NCBI GenBank assembly: GCA_020853025.1
Contig: JADYZP010000009.1
Location: 150,410 to 214,409 of the forward strand
DNA: 64,000 bases
From: Burkholderiales bacterium
GTDB lineage: Bacteria > Pseudomonadota > Gammaproteobacteria > Burkholderiales > Casimicrobiaceae
Reading direction: 5' to 3'
Shown here: in pieces, positions 1 through 12,362 of the stretch
How the letters are laid out: each line of letters begins with the position of its first letter
Position numbering within the stretch: position 1 is the stretch's first letter
The notes under the pieces: generated by a model
Databases searched by the model: none
What the model saw: the letters and a program-made list of their open reading frames with translations, nothing else
Told to the model about the DNA's origin: nothing
Translations under genes and position numbers: made by a program

Positions 1-270
1 AAGGAGGCGATGGAACAGTCGCTGTACCCGGGGTCGCAGACCTTCGAACAGGCGCTGTGCCGGCTCTACCTCGACGGCGTCATCACCTACGAGGAAGCGA
101 TGATCGGCTCCGATTCGCCGACCAACCTGGCCTGGCAGATCAACCAGAACAATCCGACCGCGCGCATCGACTCGATGGAGTCGGAAAGCGACGGCAAGGT
201 CGAGCGGCGACCGGGTGCCGATTTCACGTCGATGACCATCAATCCCGAACTGCTCGATCGCGCGTATTGA
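1..270 (+). CDS. pilU: Twitching motility ATPase PilU, C-terminal fragment (5' end outside window)
   Basis: Open frame from base 1; [39 protein letters not shown] resembles the PilT/PilU C-terminus. Confidence 0.75.
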   Translation, partial: KEAMEQSLYPGSQTFEQALCRLYLDGVITYEEAMIGSDSPTNLAWQINQNNPTARIDSMESESDGKVERRPGADFTSMTINPELLDRAY

Positions 271-322
271 GGCCGGGAGTCCGGCATCGGGCTCGAACCA
301 CGCATTTGTTACCATCGGCGGC

Positions 323-1480
323 ATGGACACGGCCGCGCACCCGACACTCTCGCTGGTACGCGAACTGATTGCGCTGCGCTCGCCGACCCCCGATGACGGT
401 GGCTGCCAGGCGCTGCTGCAAAGGCGCCTCGCGCCGCTCGGCTTCGCCTGCGAAACGCTGGTTTCCAAAGGCGTGACCAACCTGTGGGCACGGCGCGGAA
501 TGACAGCACCGCTGGTTTGCTTCGCCGGGCATACCGATGTCGTGCCCACCGGGCCGCTGGAAGACTGGATTTCGGACCCTTTCGTGCCGACGCTGCGCGA
601 CGGCTATCTGTATGGCCGCGGCGCCGCCGACATGAAGAGTTCGCTGGCCGCCTTCGTCACCGCGATCGAGGAATTCGTCGCCGCGCAGCCCGATGCGCCG
701 GGATCAATCGCGCTGCTCATCACTTCCGACGAGGAAGGCCCCGCCACCGACGGCACGGTGAAGATCGTCGAGCGGTTGGCCGCGCGCGGCGAGCGCATCG
801 ACTATTGCATCGTCGGCGAGCCCTCGTCCGCCGCCGTGCTCGGCGACATGATCAAGAACGGTCGCCGCGGCACGCTGTCGGGGACATTGACCGTCCGCGG
901 CATCCAGGGCCACGTCGCCTATCCGCAGCATGCGCGCAACCCGATCCATGAACTCGCACCTGCGCTCGCTGAACTCGCGAGCACCGTCTGGGACGCGGGC
1001 AACGCCTATTTTCCGCCCACGACCTGGCAATGCTCGAACATCCGCGCCGGTACCGGCGCGACCAACGTGATCCCCGGATCGCTGGAGCTCAAGTTCAACT
1101 TCCGCCACTCTCCGGAGACTCCGCGCGAAGCGCTGCAACAACGCCTCGAGGCGGTGGTTTGCCATTACGGACTCGACTACGAACTCGAGTGGACCGGATG
1201 GGGTAGGCCGTTCCTGACGGCGCGCGGCGCGCTGGTCGATGCCGTCACCGACGCCGTCCGCGCGGTGACGGGTTTGACGCCGTTAGTGTCGTGCGAGGGC
1301 GGCACGTCGGACGGCCGCTTCATTGCCGACATCTGCCCCGAAATCGTCGAACTGGGTCCCGTCAACGACACCATTCACAAATTGAACGAGCGCGTGCGCG
1401 TCGCCGACCTCGAGCCGCTGTCGGCGATCTATCGCGGCGTGCTCGAGCGGCTGCTGGTCGTGCACGCGGCACGCCGATGA
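323..1480 (+). CDS. dapE: Succinyl-diaminopimelate desuccinylase
   Basis: M20 peptidase motifs [48 protein letters not shown]. Confidence 0.95.
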   Translation: MDTAAHPTLSLVRELIALRSPTPDDGGCQALLQRRLAPLGFACETLVSKGVTNLWARRGMTAPLVCFAGHTDVVPTGPLEDWISDPFVPTLRDGYLYGRGAADMKSSLAAFVTAIEEFVAAQPDAPGSIALLITSDEEGPATDGTVKIVERLAARGERIDYCIVGEPSSAAVLGDMIKNGRRGTLSGTLTVRGIQGHVAYPQHARNPIHELAPALAELASTVWDAGNAYFPPTTWQCSNIRAGTGATNVIPGSLELKFNFRHSPETPREALQQRLEAVVCHYGLDYELEWTGWGRPFLTARGALVDAVTDAVRAVTGLTPLVSCEGGTSDGRFIADICPEIVELGPVNDTIHKLNERVRVADLEPLSAIYRGVLERLLVVHAARR

Positions 1481-2379
1481 GCCCGATTGCTGCGGGGGAA
1501 CTGGAAACGCTGCGCGACTGGCTGCGCTTCGCCGTCTCGCGCTTCGGTGAAGCGAAGCTCGCCTTCGGCCACGGCAGCAGCGAGGCCTACGACGAGGCTG
1601 CGTACCTGCTCCTGCACGCGTTGCACCTGCCGCTGGACCAGCTCGACCCGTTCCTCGATGCCCGATTGACGCAGAGCGAGCGGCAGGTATTGGCGCAGCT
1701 CTTCACGCGCCGCATCGACGAGCGCATTCCTGCCGCGTACCTGACGCACGAGGCGTGGCTTGGCGACTTTCGGTTCTACGTCGACGAGCGCGTCATCGTT
1801 CCCCGCTCCTGCATTGCGGAACTGCTGCCAGGGGGACTCGAAGACAACGTCGGACCCGCCGACGCGGTCGAGACCGCGCTCGACATGTGCACGGGTTCGG
1901 GGTGCCTTGCGATCGTCCTCGCGCACGCCTATGCGAATGCGGACATCGACGCCGTCGACATCTCGCCCGAGGCGCTGGCGGTCGCGCAGCGCAACGTCAG
2001 CGACTACGGGCTGGCCGACCGCATCAACCTGATTTGCTCGGATCTCTTCGCCAACCTGCCGGAGAAGAGTTACGACCTCATCATCTGCAATCCACCCTAC
2101 GTGACCGCAAGGGCGATGGACGCGCTACCCCCCGAGTACCGGCACGAGCCAAGGCTTGCGCTTGCGGGCGGCGAAGACGGGCTCGATGCCGTGCGCACGC
2201 TGCTCAAGGAGGCGCCGCGCTTCCTCAATCCGCGCGGTACGCTGGTGGTCGAGATCGGCCACAATCGTGCCGCCGCGGAGCTGGCGTTTCCACGTCTGCC
2301 GATGCTGTGGCTGTCCACCACCGCGTCCGATGACGGCGTCTTTCTCGTCAAGCGCGAGGAGCTGGTCGCCGGGCGCTGA
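1477..2379 (+). CDS. prmB: 50S ribosomal protein L3 N5-glutamine methyltransferase
   Basis: SAM motif [11 protein letters not shown] and NPPYV; ATGA overlap with dapE. Confidence 0.92.
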   Translation: MSPIAAGELETLRDWLRFAVSRFGEAKLAFGHGSSEAYDEAAYLLLHALHLPLDQLDPFLDARLTQSERQVLAQLFTRRIDERIPAAYLTHEAWLGDFRFYVDERVIVPRSCIAELLPGGLEDNVGPADAVETALDMCTGSGCLAIVLAHAYANADIDAVDISPEALAVAQRNVSDYGLADRINLICSDLFANLPEKSYDLIICNPPYVTARAMDALPPEYRHEPRLALAGGEDGLDAVRTLLKEAPRFLNPRGTLVVEIGHNRAAAELAFPRLPMLWLSTTASDDGVFLVKREELVAGR

Positions 2380-2457
2380 CGATGGGGAGGCGCCGCTCGT
2401 TGCGCTCCGGTCACAACTGAAGCGGCGCGTCGCGCGCGACGCTTGACTCCGCAAAAG

Positions 2458-3012
2458 CTACCGCGGTCCAGGCGTGCGCAGCGCCCGCGCCAGCACGATC
2501 CGCCACATTCCACCGGAAATCATCATGATGCCGACCAGGATGCCGATAAAGCCGATCGAATTCTGCGGCCAGCCCATGGCGATGAGCACGGCGATGACGA
2601 TCGACAGTGCGCCGTCGAAGGCGACCCAACCCCAGCCGGACTTCGGCTTCACTTTCATCGCCAGCATCAGGCTCGACACGCCGCTCGCAAACAGGAAGGC
2701 AGCGATCACCAGCGCCAGCGTGGTAATGCTTGCGATCGGGTTTACCAGCATCAGGATGCCGAGCGCGAGCGGCGCGAGCCCCGAGATCAGCTTCCAGATG
2801 AAGCCGTCCTCGGCCCGCTGCTGGAAGGCGTGCACCAGCTGGACCACGCCGACAAAGACGAACAGCCAGGCGAGCAACAGCGCGAAGGCCAACGCCGCGG
2901 GCGCGGGAACGACGATGGCGACGATGCCGGCGACGATCATCAGGAGTCCCCAAACGGTGACCCAGCCACTCGACTTCTGCATCTGCGTACCTGCGGCTTC
3001 GGCCATGACCAT
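2458..3012 (-). CDS. HdeD/DUF308-family membrane protein
   Basis: Six hydrophobic helices, GWVTVWGLLMIVAGIVAIVVP pattern; start chosen at 3012 (3006 also possible). Confidence 0.75.
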   Translation of the reverse strand: MVMAEAAGTQMQKSSGWVTVWGLLMIVAGIVAIVVPAPAALAFALLLAWLFVFVGVVQLVHAFQQRAEDGFIWKLISGLAPLALGILMLVNPIASITTLALVIAAFLFASGVSSLMLAMKVKPKSGWGWVAFDGALSIVIAVLIAMGWPQNSIGFIGILVGIMMISGGMWRIVLARALRTPGPR

Positions 3013-3131
3013 CCCTTCCCTATCGGTTTTCGAACAGCATCGTAGCGCCGATGGGCGCTTCCCGCAATGTTCTATGATCGCAGTTCGGCCGGCCGTCGTC
3101 ATCGACACACGGCGCATCGACGGGAGTCGCG

Positions 3132-3911
3132 ATGGGAATCCGGACGCTGCTCGACCTGACCGGGAAGGTCGCGCTGGTCACCGGCGGTTCGCGCGGAATC
3201 GGTCTGCAGATGGCGCAGGCACTGGGCGAAATGGGCGCCCGCGTCGCAATCACCGCGCGCAAGCAGGAAGAACTCGACGACGCCGCCGCGCATTTGGGCG
3301 AACAGGGAATAGCCTGCCACACCATCGCTGCCAACCTCATCGAATCCGCTGCGATCCCCGGCATCGTCGACGAAGTCGATGCGCGCTGGGGTCCGGTGGA
3401 CATCCTGGTCAACAACGCCGGCAACAACTGGGCGGCGCCCGCCGAAGACTACCCGGACGAAGGCTGGCGCCGCGTGATGAGCCTCAACGTCGATGCCGGT
3501 TTCTTTCTTTCCCGCGAAGTCGCACGGCGCGCGATGATCCCGAGAAAGAACGGCAAGATCATCAACATCGCGTCGATCGCCGGGCTCTACGGCAATCCGC
3601 CTGCGTGGCGGTTGAATACCATCGCCTACAACACCAGCAAGGGCGCCCTGGTGCAGATGACACGCGCGCTGGCCGCCGAATGGGGCCCGCACAACATCAA
3701 CGTCAACGCGATCTGCCCGGGCTTTTTCCCATCCAGGATGAGTCAGGTGACGCTGGATCGCATCGGGCGCAGCGTGCTCGAATTGACGCCGCTGCAGCGC
3801 CTGGGCGGCGACGAGGATCTGAAGGGCGCCGTCGTCTTTTTTGCGTCCGAGGCTTCGCGCCACGTCACCGGCCAGGTGCTGGCGGTCGACGGAGGCTGTA
3901 CGGTTGTCTGA
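3132..3911 (+). CDS. SDR-family oxidoreductase
   Basis: TGGSRGIG, NNAGNN, YNTSKGA catalytic motif. Confidence 0.92.
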   Translation: MGIRTLLDLTGKVALVTGGSRGIGLQMAQALGEMGARVAITARKQEELDDAAAHLGEQGIACHTIAANLIESAAIPGIVDEVDARWGPVDILVNNAGNNWAAPAEDYPDEGWRRVMSLNVDAGFFLSREVARRAMIPRKNGKIINIASIAGLYGNPPAWRLNTIAYNTSKGALVQMTRALAAEWGPHNINVNAICPGFFPSRMSQVTLDRIGRSVLELTPLQRLGGDEDLKGAVVFFASEASRHVTGQVLAVDGGCTVV

Positions 3912-3952
3912 GGGCCAGGTTGCTGCGGCGGCCGTGGCCGCCGGTGCAATGG

Positions 3953-5632
3953 CTACTGCGCGATGGCCGCCCCGTTGCGCAGCGGCGGCCACGCGCGCTG
4001 CATGATCGCCGCGCAGTCGACCCCCGGCGGCAGCGCGCCGAACACGCCGCCGCCGAAGGCAAGCGGCGCAAGACGCGAGGTGCAGAAAGCGTCGGCGACG
4101 AAGGCAGGAGCGAAACGTACGAGCAGCGCGCCCTGCACCGCCAGCGCAATGCGTTGTGTCAGTGTCCGCGCGTCGCGCTCGTCGACTGCCGGCCGCTCGA
4201 GGTCGCGCAGCAGCGCATCGATGTACGCATCGAGCAGCGCATTGCCGTGGCGGGCGGGGCGCAACTCGACGGCGAGCGCATCGACGCAGCGCGCATCGCG
4301 GGCCAGCGCTCGCAGCACGTCGAGGCACATGACGTTGCCCGAACCCTCCCAGATGGAATTGAGCGGCATCTGCCGATAGACGCGTGCCAGCGGTCCCTCC
4401 TCCACGTAGCCGTTGCCGCCCAGCACCTCCATCGCCTCGGCGGCGAGCGCCGGCCCGCGCTTGCAGATCCAGAACTTGACCGCAGGTGTCAGCACGCGCC
4501 GCAGGACACCCTCCGCTTCGTCGTGCTGCGCGTCGAAGGCGCGGGCGAGGCGCAGTGCCAGCGCGGTCGCCGCCTCCGATTCGAGCGTCAGGTCGGCGAG
4601 AACATTGCGCATCAACGGCGCATCGACAAGATGCCTGCCGAACGCAGAACGATGCTGTGCGTGATGCAACGCCTGCGTTAGCGCGTCGCGGATCAGTCCG
4701 GCGGTGCCGAGCGCACAGTCGAGACGGCAATAGGTGCCCATCTCGAGGATGGTCGCCACGCCGCGCCCCTCGGCGCCGACGAGTTCGCCGTGCGCGCCGT
4801 GGAACTCGACCTCCGAGCTGGCGTTGGAGTGGTCGCCGAGCTTGTCCTTCAGGCGCTCGATGCGCATGGCGTTGACGCTGCCATCCGGCGCGAAGCGCGG
4901 CAGCAGGAAGCAGGAGAGGCCGCCCGGAGCCTTGGCGAGGACGAGGAAGGCGTCGCACATCGGCGCCGACAGGAACCACTTGTGGCCGACGATCCGGTAG
5001 CAGCGGCCGGCGACGTGTTCGGCGCGCGTAGTGTTGGCGCGTACGTCGGAGCCGCCCTGCTTCTCGGTCATGCCCATGCCGAGGGTCACGCCGCGCTTTT
5101 CGGATGCCGGCAGGAAGCGCGGGTCGTAGTCGGGCGAATAGATTCGCGGCAGCCAGACCGGCGCCAGCGCGTCGTCGCGCCGCAACGCCGGCACGCTGGC
5201 GTAGGTCATCGTCGTCGGGCACAGCGTGCCGTCCTCGACCTGCGCGTACATCAGAAACAGCGCTGCACGCCTGACGTGCGCGCCTGGCGCCGGCTGGGCC
5301 CAGGGCCCGGCTGCAACACCGTGGCGCTTGAGGTACGCCATCAGCGTGTGGTAGGCCGGATGAAAGACGACCTCGTCGCGGCGGCGGCCCTGACGGTCGT
5401 AGGCGACCAGCGCCGGGACGACGCGGTTCGCCTGCTCGGCCAGCGCCTGCATCTCTTCCGTTCCCAGTTCGGCGCCGCGCTCGTGCAGCCAGGCAGCCGA
5501 CGACGCGGCACCTTCGCGCGCCACCGCTTCGGTCAGCGCAATGTCGGACGCGTAGAGGTTGTGCCCCACGAGCTGCGGCACCTGGTTCACGACTTCGTGT
5601 GTGGCGGCGGGCGGATTCGGCGATGCATTCAT
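3953..5632 (-). CDS. Acyl-CoA dehydrogenase, AidB/isovaleryl-CoA dehydrogenase-like
   Basis: GMGMTEKQGGSDVRANTT, EVLGGNGYVEEGPLARVYRQMPLNSIWEGSGN. Confidence 0.88.
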   Translation of the reverse strand: MNASPNPPAATHEVVNQVPQLVGHNLYASDIALTEAVAREGAASSAAWLHERGAELGTEEMQALAEQANRVVPALVAYDRQGRRRDEVVFHPAYHTLMAYLKRHGVAAGPWAQPAPGAHVRRAALFLMYAQVEDGTLCPTTMTYASVPALRRDDALAPVWLPRIYSPDYDPRFLPASEKRGVTLGMGMTEKQGGSDVRANTTRAEHVAGRCYRIVGHKWFLSAPMCDAFLVLAKAPGGLSCFLLPRFAPDGSVNAMRIERLKDKLGDHSNASSEVEFHGAHGELVGAEGRGVATILEMGTYCRLDCALGTAGLIRDALTQALHHAQHRSAFGRHLVDAPLMRNVLADLTLESEAATALALRLARAFDAQHDEAEGVLRRVLTPAVKFWICKRGPALAAEAMEVLGGNGYVEEGPLARVYRQMPLNSIWEGSGNVMCLDVLRALARDARCVDALAVELRPARHGNALLDAYIDALLRDLERPAVDERDARTLTQRIALAVQGALLVRFAPAFVADAFCTSRLAPLAFGGGVFGALPPGVDCAAIMQRAWPPLRNGAAIAQ

Positions 5633-5719
5633 GGCGGTGGTCTTCGCACGGGACTGCGCAGGTGGTGACGAAACTCTAGCCTACGCTAGAATGCGGACGA
5701 TTCAAGCCTGGAGCATTCG

Positions 5720-6904
5720 ATGTACCGCAAGACCATCGTCGCCGGAGTCGGCATGATTCCGTTTGCCAAGCCGGGTGCGGGTCCTGCGTATCCGGAAATG
5801 GCGGCGCAGGCGACGCGCGCCGCACTCGCCGATGCCGGTCTCATCTATCGCGACATCGAACAGGCCTACGTCGGCTACGTCTACGGCGACTCGACCGCCG
5901 GGCAGCGTGCGCTCTACGACGTCGGCATGACCGGCATTCCGATCGTCAACGTCAACAACAACTGCGCGACCGGGTCGACCGCGCTGTTCCTGGCGCGGCA
6001 GGCCATTGCCTCGGGCAGCGCCGAATGCGTGCTGGCGGTGGGCTTCGAACAGATGGCACCGGGTGCGCTGACGGCGAAGTTCCCTGATCGTCCGACACCC
6101 TTCGAGCGCTTCGACGCGGAGACCGACGCGCTGGTCGGCCTGCCCGACGTACCGCTGGCGCTGCGCTATTTCGGCGGCGCCGGCATCGCGCACATGCGCC
6201 GCTACGGAACGCGGATGGAAACTTTCGCGAGAATCCGCGCCAAGGCGAGCCGCCACGCCGTGCACAATCCGCTGGCGCTGTTCCGCCGCGAATTGACGGT
6301 CGACGACGTGATGGCCTCGCCCGAACTGATCCCCGGCGTCATGACCCGGCTGATGGCCTGTCCACCGACCTGCGGCGCCGCCGCCGCCGTGCTCGTGTCG
6401 GAAGCGTTCGCGTCTCGCCATCGCCTGCCGGCAGGCGTGTCGATCGCCGCCCAGGCGATGACCACCGATACGCCGTCGACCTTCGAAGCGCACGACATGA
6501 TGCGGCTGGTCGGTTACGACATGGCGCGCGAAGCGGCGCGGCAGACCTATGCGCAGGCGGGCATCGGACCGGAGGATGTCGACGTCGTCGAACTGCACGA
6601 CTGCTTCGCGCACAACGAGCTATTGAGCTACGAGGCGCTGGAACTGTGCCCCGAAGGCGGCGGCGAGCGCATGGTCGAGGACGGCGACAACACCTATGGC
6701 GGCCAGGTGGTGACGAACCCTTCCGGTGGCCTGCTGTCCAAGGGTCACCCGCTGGGCGCGACCGGGCTTGCGCAGTGTTTCGAGCTCACGCAACAGCTGC
6801 GCGGCAACGCCGGTGCGCGGCAGGTGGCGGGCGCCCGGATCGGGCTCCAGCACAACCTGGGCCTGGGCGGCGCGTGCGTGACCACGCTGTATCGCGCCGC
6901 GTAG
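5720..6904 (+). CDS. Thiolase / SCP2-type lipid-transfer protein
   Basis: NNNCATGSTALFLARQAI, VVELHDCFAHNEL, NPSGGLLSKGHPLGATGLAQ. Confidence 0.9.
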   Translation: MYRKTIVAGVGMIPFAKPGAGPAYPEMAAQATRAALADAGLIYRDIEQAYVGYVYGDSTAGQRALYDVGMTGIPIVNVNNNCATGSTALFLARQAIASGSAECVLAVGFEQMAPGALTAKFPDRPTPFERFDAETDALVGLPDVPLALRYFGGAGIAHMRRYGTRMETFARIRAKASRHAVHNPLALFRRELTVDDVMASPELIPGVMTRLMACPPTCGAAAAVLVSEAFASRHRLPAGVSIAAQAMTTDTPSTFEAHDMMRLVGYDMAREAARQTYAQAGIGPEDVDVVELHDCFAHNELLSYEALELCPEGGGERMVEDGDNTYGGQVVTNPSGGLLSKGHPLGATGLAQCFELTQQLRGNAGARQVAGARIGLQHNLGLGGACVTTLYRAA

Positions 6905-7022
6905 CCCGGCGCCGTCTGCCGGCCTGGCACGCATTTCGGAACATCGACCGCTCTCTTCCACCACCGACATCCGTCATTACAAGGCGTGATCCGGCGACGC
7001 AGCCGGCACGAAATCGATTCCC

Positions 7023-9518
7023 ATGAACCCCCTTTCACTCCACCCCGCCCGCGCGCTGCTGTTCGCGCTGGCCTTGCTCGTCACCGCGGCCGCCTCCGGC
7101 CAAACGCCTGCCCCGCGCGAGGCGCCGCCGCCCGATCCCTGGCCGCGCGTCGTCGACCTGTCGACCGGCCAGGTCATGGTCTACCAGCCGCAGATCGACA
7201 AATGGACCGACAACCAGCTCGATTTTCGCGCCGCGATGGCGTACAAGAAGGACGGCTCCGGTGACCAGTCCTTCGGATCGATCGTCGGCACCGCGCGGAC
7301 GCAGGTCGACAAGACCTTGCGCACCGTGGTCTTCGAGAACCTGCAGATCTCGAAGGTCGACTTTCCGACGCTGCCCGATCGCGGAGCGTCGATCGCCTCC
7401 GAGCTCAAGCAGGAATTTTCGGCGACCATCCGCACGATGTCGCTGGACGCGATGATCGCGTCGCTGGCGGTACAGGGCATCAAGCCGCCGACCGTGCAGG
7501 TGAACAACACGCCGCCGCGCGTGCTCGTCAGCTATACGCCGGCGATCCTGGTGCCTATCGACGGCGCCCCCGTGTTGAAAGCCGTTCCCGGCCACTCGCG
7601 CGCACAGCGCGTCGTCAACACCCGGGCGCTGATCCTGCAGGGCGGACTCGGCGACCAGTACTACATCCACGTCTACGACGGCTGGCTTTCGGCAGCGTCG
7701 ATCGCCGGCCCGTGGTCGCAGGCGTCGATGGGACCGTTCATGAAAAGTACTGCCGATTCGATCGCGCAGGAATTGTCCGGGAAGGGCGTGGTCGACCTGC
7801 TGACCGGCGGCGCCAAGGCGCACCCCAAGCCGTCGCTGGCCGACGGCGTCCCGACGATCTTCACCAGCCAGGTGCCGGCCGAGCTGATCGTGTTCAAGGG
7901 CCAGCCCGACTTCGTGCCCATCGTCGGCACCCAACTGCTGTGGGCGGCGAACACGACCAGCGACGTGCTGATCGACACCGCCAACAACGGCTACTACGCG
8001 CTGCTCGCCGGCCGTTGGTTCCGCTCGCCCGCGATCGCCGGCCCCTGGGCCTTCGTGGCGAGCAACCAATTGCCTGCCGATTTTGCGAGAATCCCGCCGG
8101 CGTCGCTCGCCGGCGCCGTGCTGCCGACGGTGGCGGGAACGCCGCAGGCGCAAGCCGCGGTCATCGAGAACTCGATTCCGCAGACCGCCACGGTGCCGCT
8201 GAAAGGCGGCCCGACGTTCACGCCGAACTTCGACGGCCCGCCGCAGTACGCTTCGGTGCCCGGGACCACGCTGTCGTACGTCGTCAACTCGTCGGCGCCG
8301 GTGATCCGGGTCGCACCCGACGCCTACTACGCGGTCACCGCCGGTGTCTGGTTCACCGCGCCATCGATCACCGGGCCGTGGCGGGTGGCGACCTCGGTGC
8401 CGAGCACCATCTACACGATTCCACCGTCGTCACCGATCCATTACGTGACCTACGTGCGCGTCTACGGCGCCACGCCCGAATACGTCTACGCCGGCTATAC
8501 GCCCGGCTACCTGGGCACCGTCGTCTCGCCCTACGGGACCGTCGTCTACGGCACCGGCTACGCGTACACGCCATGGATCGGCAGCGTCTGGTATCCGCCG
8601 CCCTACACCTATTCGGTGGCGGCCACGCCCGTGTACAACCCCTACGTCGGCTACACCTTCGGCTTTGCGATGGGACTCGCCACCGCGGCGTGGACCGAGC
8701 CCTACTGGGGCGGCGCCTACTACCACCCCGCCTACTGGGGCGGCTATCCGTGTTGCGCGTCGGCGTCCGCCAACGTCTACGGTCACTGGGGTGCGACGAC
8801 GTATTCGGGAACGCGCACCTGGTACGGTGGCGGCGGCGTCGCCGGGACCAAGGCAAGCGGCAGCTACTACAACGCGCGGACCGGATCGTCGGGAACGATC
8901 AATGCGGGCCGCCAGTACAACGCCTGGACCGGCAACGCGACGCGCGGCTATGACCGCACCGTCAACGGCGCCGCCGGCGGCTCGGCGGACGTCGCGCGCG
9001 GCGGCAACTACAACACCTACACCGGACAGCGCTCGACGGGCTCGAGCGTGTCGGCGACCGGCGCCGACGGCAGCAGCTTCGATCGAACCGGGGCGACGAC
9101 CGCCGGGCCGCAAGGCTACGCGCACGCCGGCAGCGGCTCGACCTACAACGCGAAGACCGGCAAGACCAACACCTGGGACGCCGCCAGCGTCGGCAACAAT
9201 CACTACGCCGACGTCAACGGCAACGTCTACAGGAACACCGGCAACGGCTGGCAGCAGCACTCGTCGAGCGGCTGGGGGGGCGCGTCGGGCGACACGACGT
9301 GGGCCAATCGCGAGTCGCAGGCGCGCAGCGGAGGTGACGGTTTCGGCGGCGGGAGTTTCGGCGGCTTCGGCGGTGACCGCTCCTTCGGCGGCGACTTCGG
9401 CGGTGACCGCTCCTTCGGCGGCGGTCGTGGCGGCGGCTGGGGTGGACGCTTCGGCGGCGGCGGGTTCCGCGGCGGCGGCGGCGGGTTCCGCGGCGGCGGT
9501 GGCGGGTTCCGGCGCTGA
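7023..9518 (+). CDS. Large secreted protein with repeated (Y)YAL..G.WF.SP.I.GPW motifs and a Gly/Arg/Phe-rich C-terminus
   Basis: Signal peptide-like N-terminus ending ASGQTPAP; repeated IAGPW/ITGPW units; GGGGFRGGGGGFRGGGGGFRR tail. Confidence 0.75.
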   Translation: MNPLSLHPARALLFALALLVTAAASGQTPAPREAPPPDPWPRVVDLSTGQVMVYQPQIDKWTDNQLDFRAAMAYKKDGSGDQSFGSIVGTARTQVDKTLRTVVFENLQISKVDFPTLPDRGASIASELKQEFSATIRTMSLDAMIASLAVQGIKPPTVQVNNTPPRVLVSYTPAILVPIDGAPVLKAVPGHSRAQRVVNTRALILQGGLGDQYYIHVYDGWLSAASIAGPWSQASMGPFMKSTADSIAQELSGKGVVDLLTGGAKAHPKPSLADGVPTIFTSQVPAELIVFKGQPDFVPIVGTQLLWAANTTSDVLIDTANNGYYALLAGRWFRSPAIAGPWAFVASNQLPADFARIPPASLAGAVLPTVAGTPQAQAAVIENSIPQTATVPLKGGPTFTPNFDGPPQYASVPGTTLSYVVNSSAPVIRVAPDAYYAVTAGVWFTAPSITGPWRVATSVPSTIYTIPPSSPIHYVTYVRVYGATPEYVYAGYTPGYLGTVVSPYGTVVYGTGYAYTPWIGSVWYPPPYTYSVAATPVYNPYVGYTFGFAMGLATAAWTEPYWGGAYYHPAYWGGYPCCASASANVYGHWGATTYSGTRTWYGGGGVAGTKASGSYYNARTGSSGTINAGRQYNAWTGNATRGYDRTVNGAAGGSADVARGGNYNTYTGQRSTGSSVSATGADGSSFDRTGATTAGPQGYAHAGSGSTYNAKTGKTNTWDAASVGNNHYADVNGNVYRNTGNGWQQHSSSGWGGASGDTTWANRESQARSGGDGFGGGSFGGFGGDRSFGGDFGGDRSFGGGRGGGWGGRFGGGGFRGGGGGFRGGGGGFRR
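9365..9424 (+). repeat. Two direct 30-bp tandem repeats (cttcggcggtgaccgctccttcggcggcg[a/g])
   Basis: Read directly; encodes GGDRSFGGDF GGDRSFGG. Confidence 0.9.
9462..9517 (+). repeat. 21-bp tandem repeat (gggttccgcggcggcggcggc, units at 9462, 9483 and a partial third at 9504)
   Basis: Read directly; encodes GFRGGGG units at the C-terminus of the 7023 CDS. Confidence 0.85.
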
Positions 9519-9583
9519 ACGATCGATACCTGTGGCAGCGCAATCGCCAAGGCGACGCGCCGCCGGTAGCGAAGCCCCTACCC

Positions 9584-9617
9584 GGGTTCTTCGGACGTCG
9601 AGGCGTCCGAAGATCCC
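9584..9617. other. Strong intergenic hairpin (tcttcggacg-tcgagg-cgtccgaaga, plus outer GC pairs)
   Basis: Perfect 10-bp inverted repeat with 6-nt loop between the Gly-rich CDS and the kinase gene; no clear T-tract. Confidence 0.7.
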
Positions 9618-9689
9618 CGGCCGGCCGTTCTGGCATACTGCAGCGCACCGCGCAGCAGACCTCACCTTAGCCGGAGCGGCGACCAGCCC

Positions 9690-11322
<1,633 letters not shown>

Positions 11323-11333
<11 letters not shown>

Positions 11334-12357
11334 CGGCACGCGGCGCGGCGCGGCGGTGCTCGCCTTCGCGGCGGCGCTCGCCGGATGCGCGACTGCGCCG
11401 GCTCCGGCGCCTGCGCCCGCCCCCATCGCTGTCGCAACACCGGCGCCGGCACCGCTGCTCGCCCGCGACGAGAACTTCGCGGTCGTGATCGTGCAATCCG
11501 GCGATACGCTCGCCTCGCTGGCGAAGCGCTACCTGGGCGACGCCGAGCGTGGATGGTGGATTGCGCAATTCAACGACATCGACGCGGTGCGCGCTGGCCA
11601 GGTCGTGACCATCCCGCTGCGCCAGCGCAATCCGCTGGGTGTCCACGTCAACGGCGTGCAGACGGTTCCGATACTCTGCTACCACCGCTTCGGGTCGAAA
11701 GCGAGCAAGTTGAGCGTCACCGCGGCCGCCTTCGAGGCGCAGATGAACTACCTGGCGCAGCACGGCTACACGGTGCTGCCTTTGCAGCGACTCTCACGCT
11801 TTCTCGAGGGCCGCGAGGCGCTGCCAGCCAAGTCCGTCGTGATCACCATCGACGACGGCTACCGGTCGACATTCGAGATCGCGTATCCGATCCTGCGCAA
11901 GTTCGGCTTTCCGGCGACCGTGTTCCTGTATTCGGATTTCGTCGGCGCACCCGACGCGATGACCTGGGCGCAGATGGAGGAGATCACGGCGTCGGGAAGC
12001 ATCGAAATCCAGCCGCATTCGAAATCGCACGCCAACCTGACGCTGCGGCTGCCCGGCGAAAGTGAAGCGCGGTACCGCGAGCGCATACGTCGCGAGGTCG
12101 ACGCGCCGATCGCGATGCTGCGCCAGCGCTTGGCTGACGGCAGCTTCGCGTTCGCCTATCCGTATGGCGACGTCAACGACTACGTGGTCGAGCTGCTGGT
12201 CAGGCAGAAACTCAGCCAGGGCGTCACCGTCACGCCCGGCGGCAACCCCTTCTACGCCTATCCGTACATGCTCCGGCGCAGCATGGTGTTCGGCAACGAG
12301 GATCTGGACGCCTTCGCGGCCAAGCTGGTCACGTTTGTACGCATCGCCAGCCAATAG
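11323..12357 (+). CDS. LysM-domain lipoprotein with polysaccharide deacetylase (NodB-like) domain
   Basis: Lipobox LAGCATAP; VQSGDTLASLAKRYLG..IAQFNDI (LysM); PILCYHRFG, ITIDDGYRSTFEIAYPIL, IQPHSKSHANL. Confidence 0.9.
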
Positions 12358-12362
12358 CCCCT

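Noticed and set aside
2474-4681. 735-aa plus-strand ORF across the HdeD, SDR and acyl-CoA dehydrogenase genes
   Set aside because: Overlaps three well-supported genes in other frames; no recognisable motif.
3099-5222. 707-aa minus-strand ORF
   Set aside because: Alternate frame of the acyl-CoA dehydrogenase gene and antisense to the SDR gene.
9462-9517. CRISPR-like or VNTR element
   Set aside because: Repeats are contiguous, in frame and part of the coding sequence; no spacers.
9227-9550. Minus-strand Pro-rich ORF (PPPPPRNPPPPPRN)
   Set aside because: Complement of the Gly-rich tandem repeats, not an independent gene.
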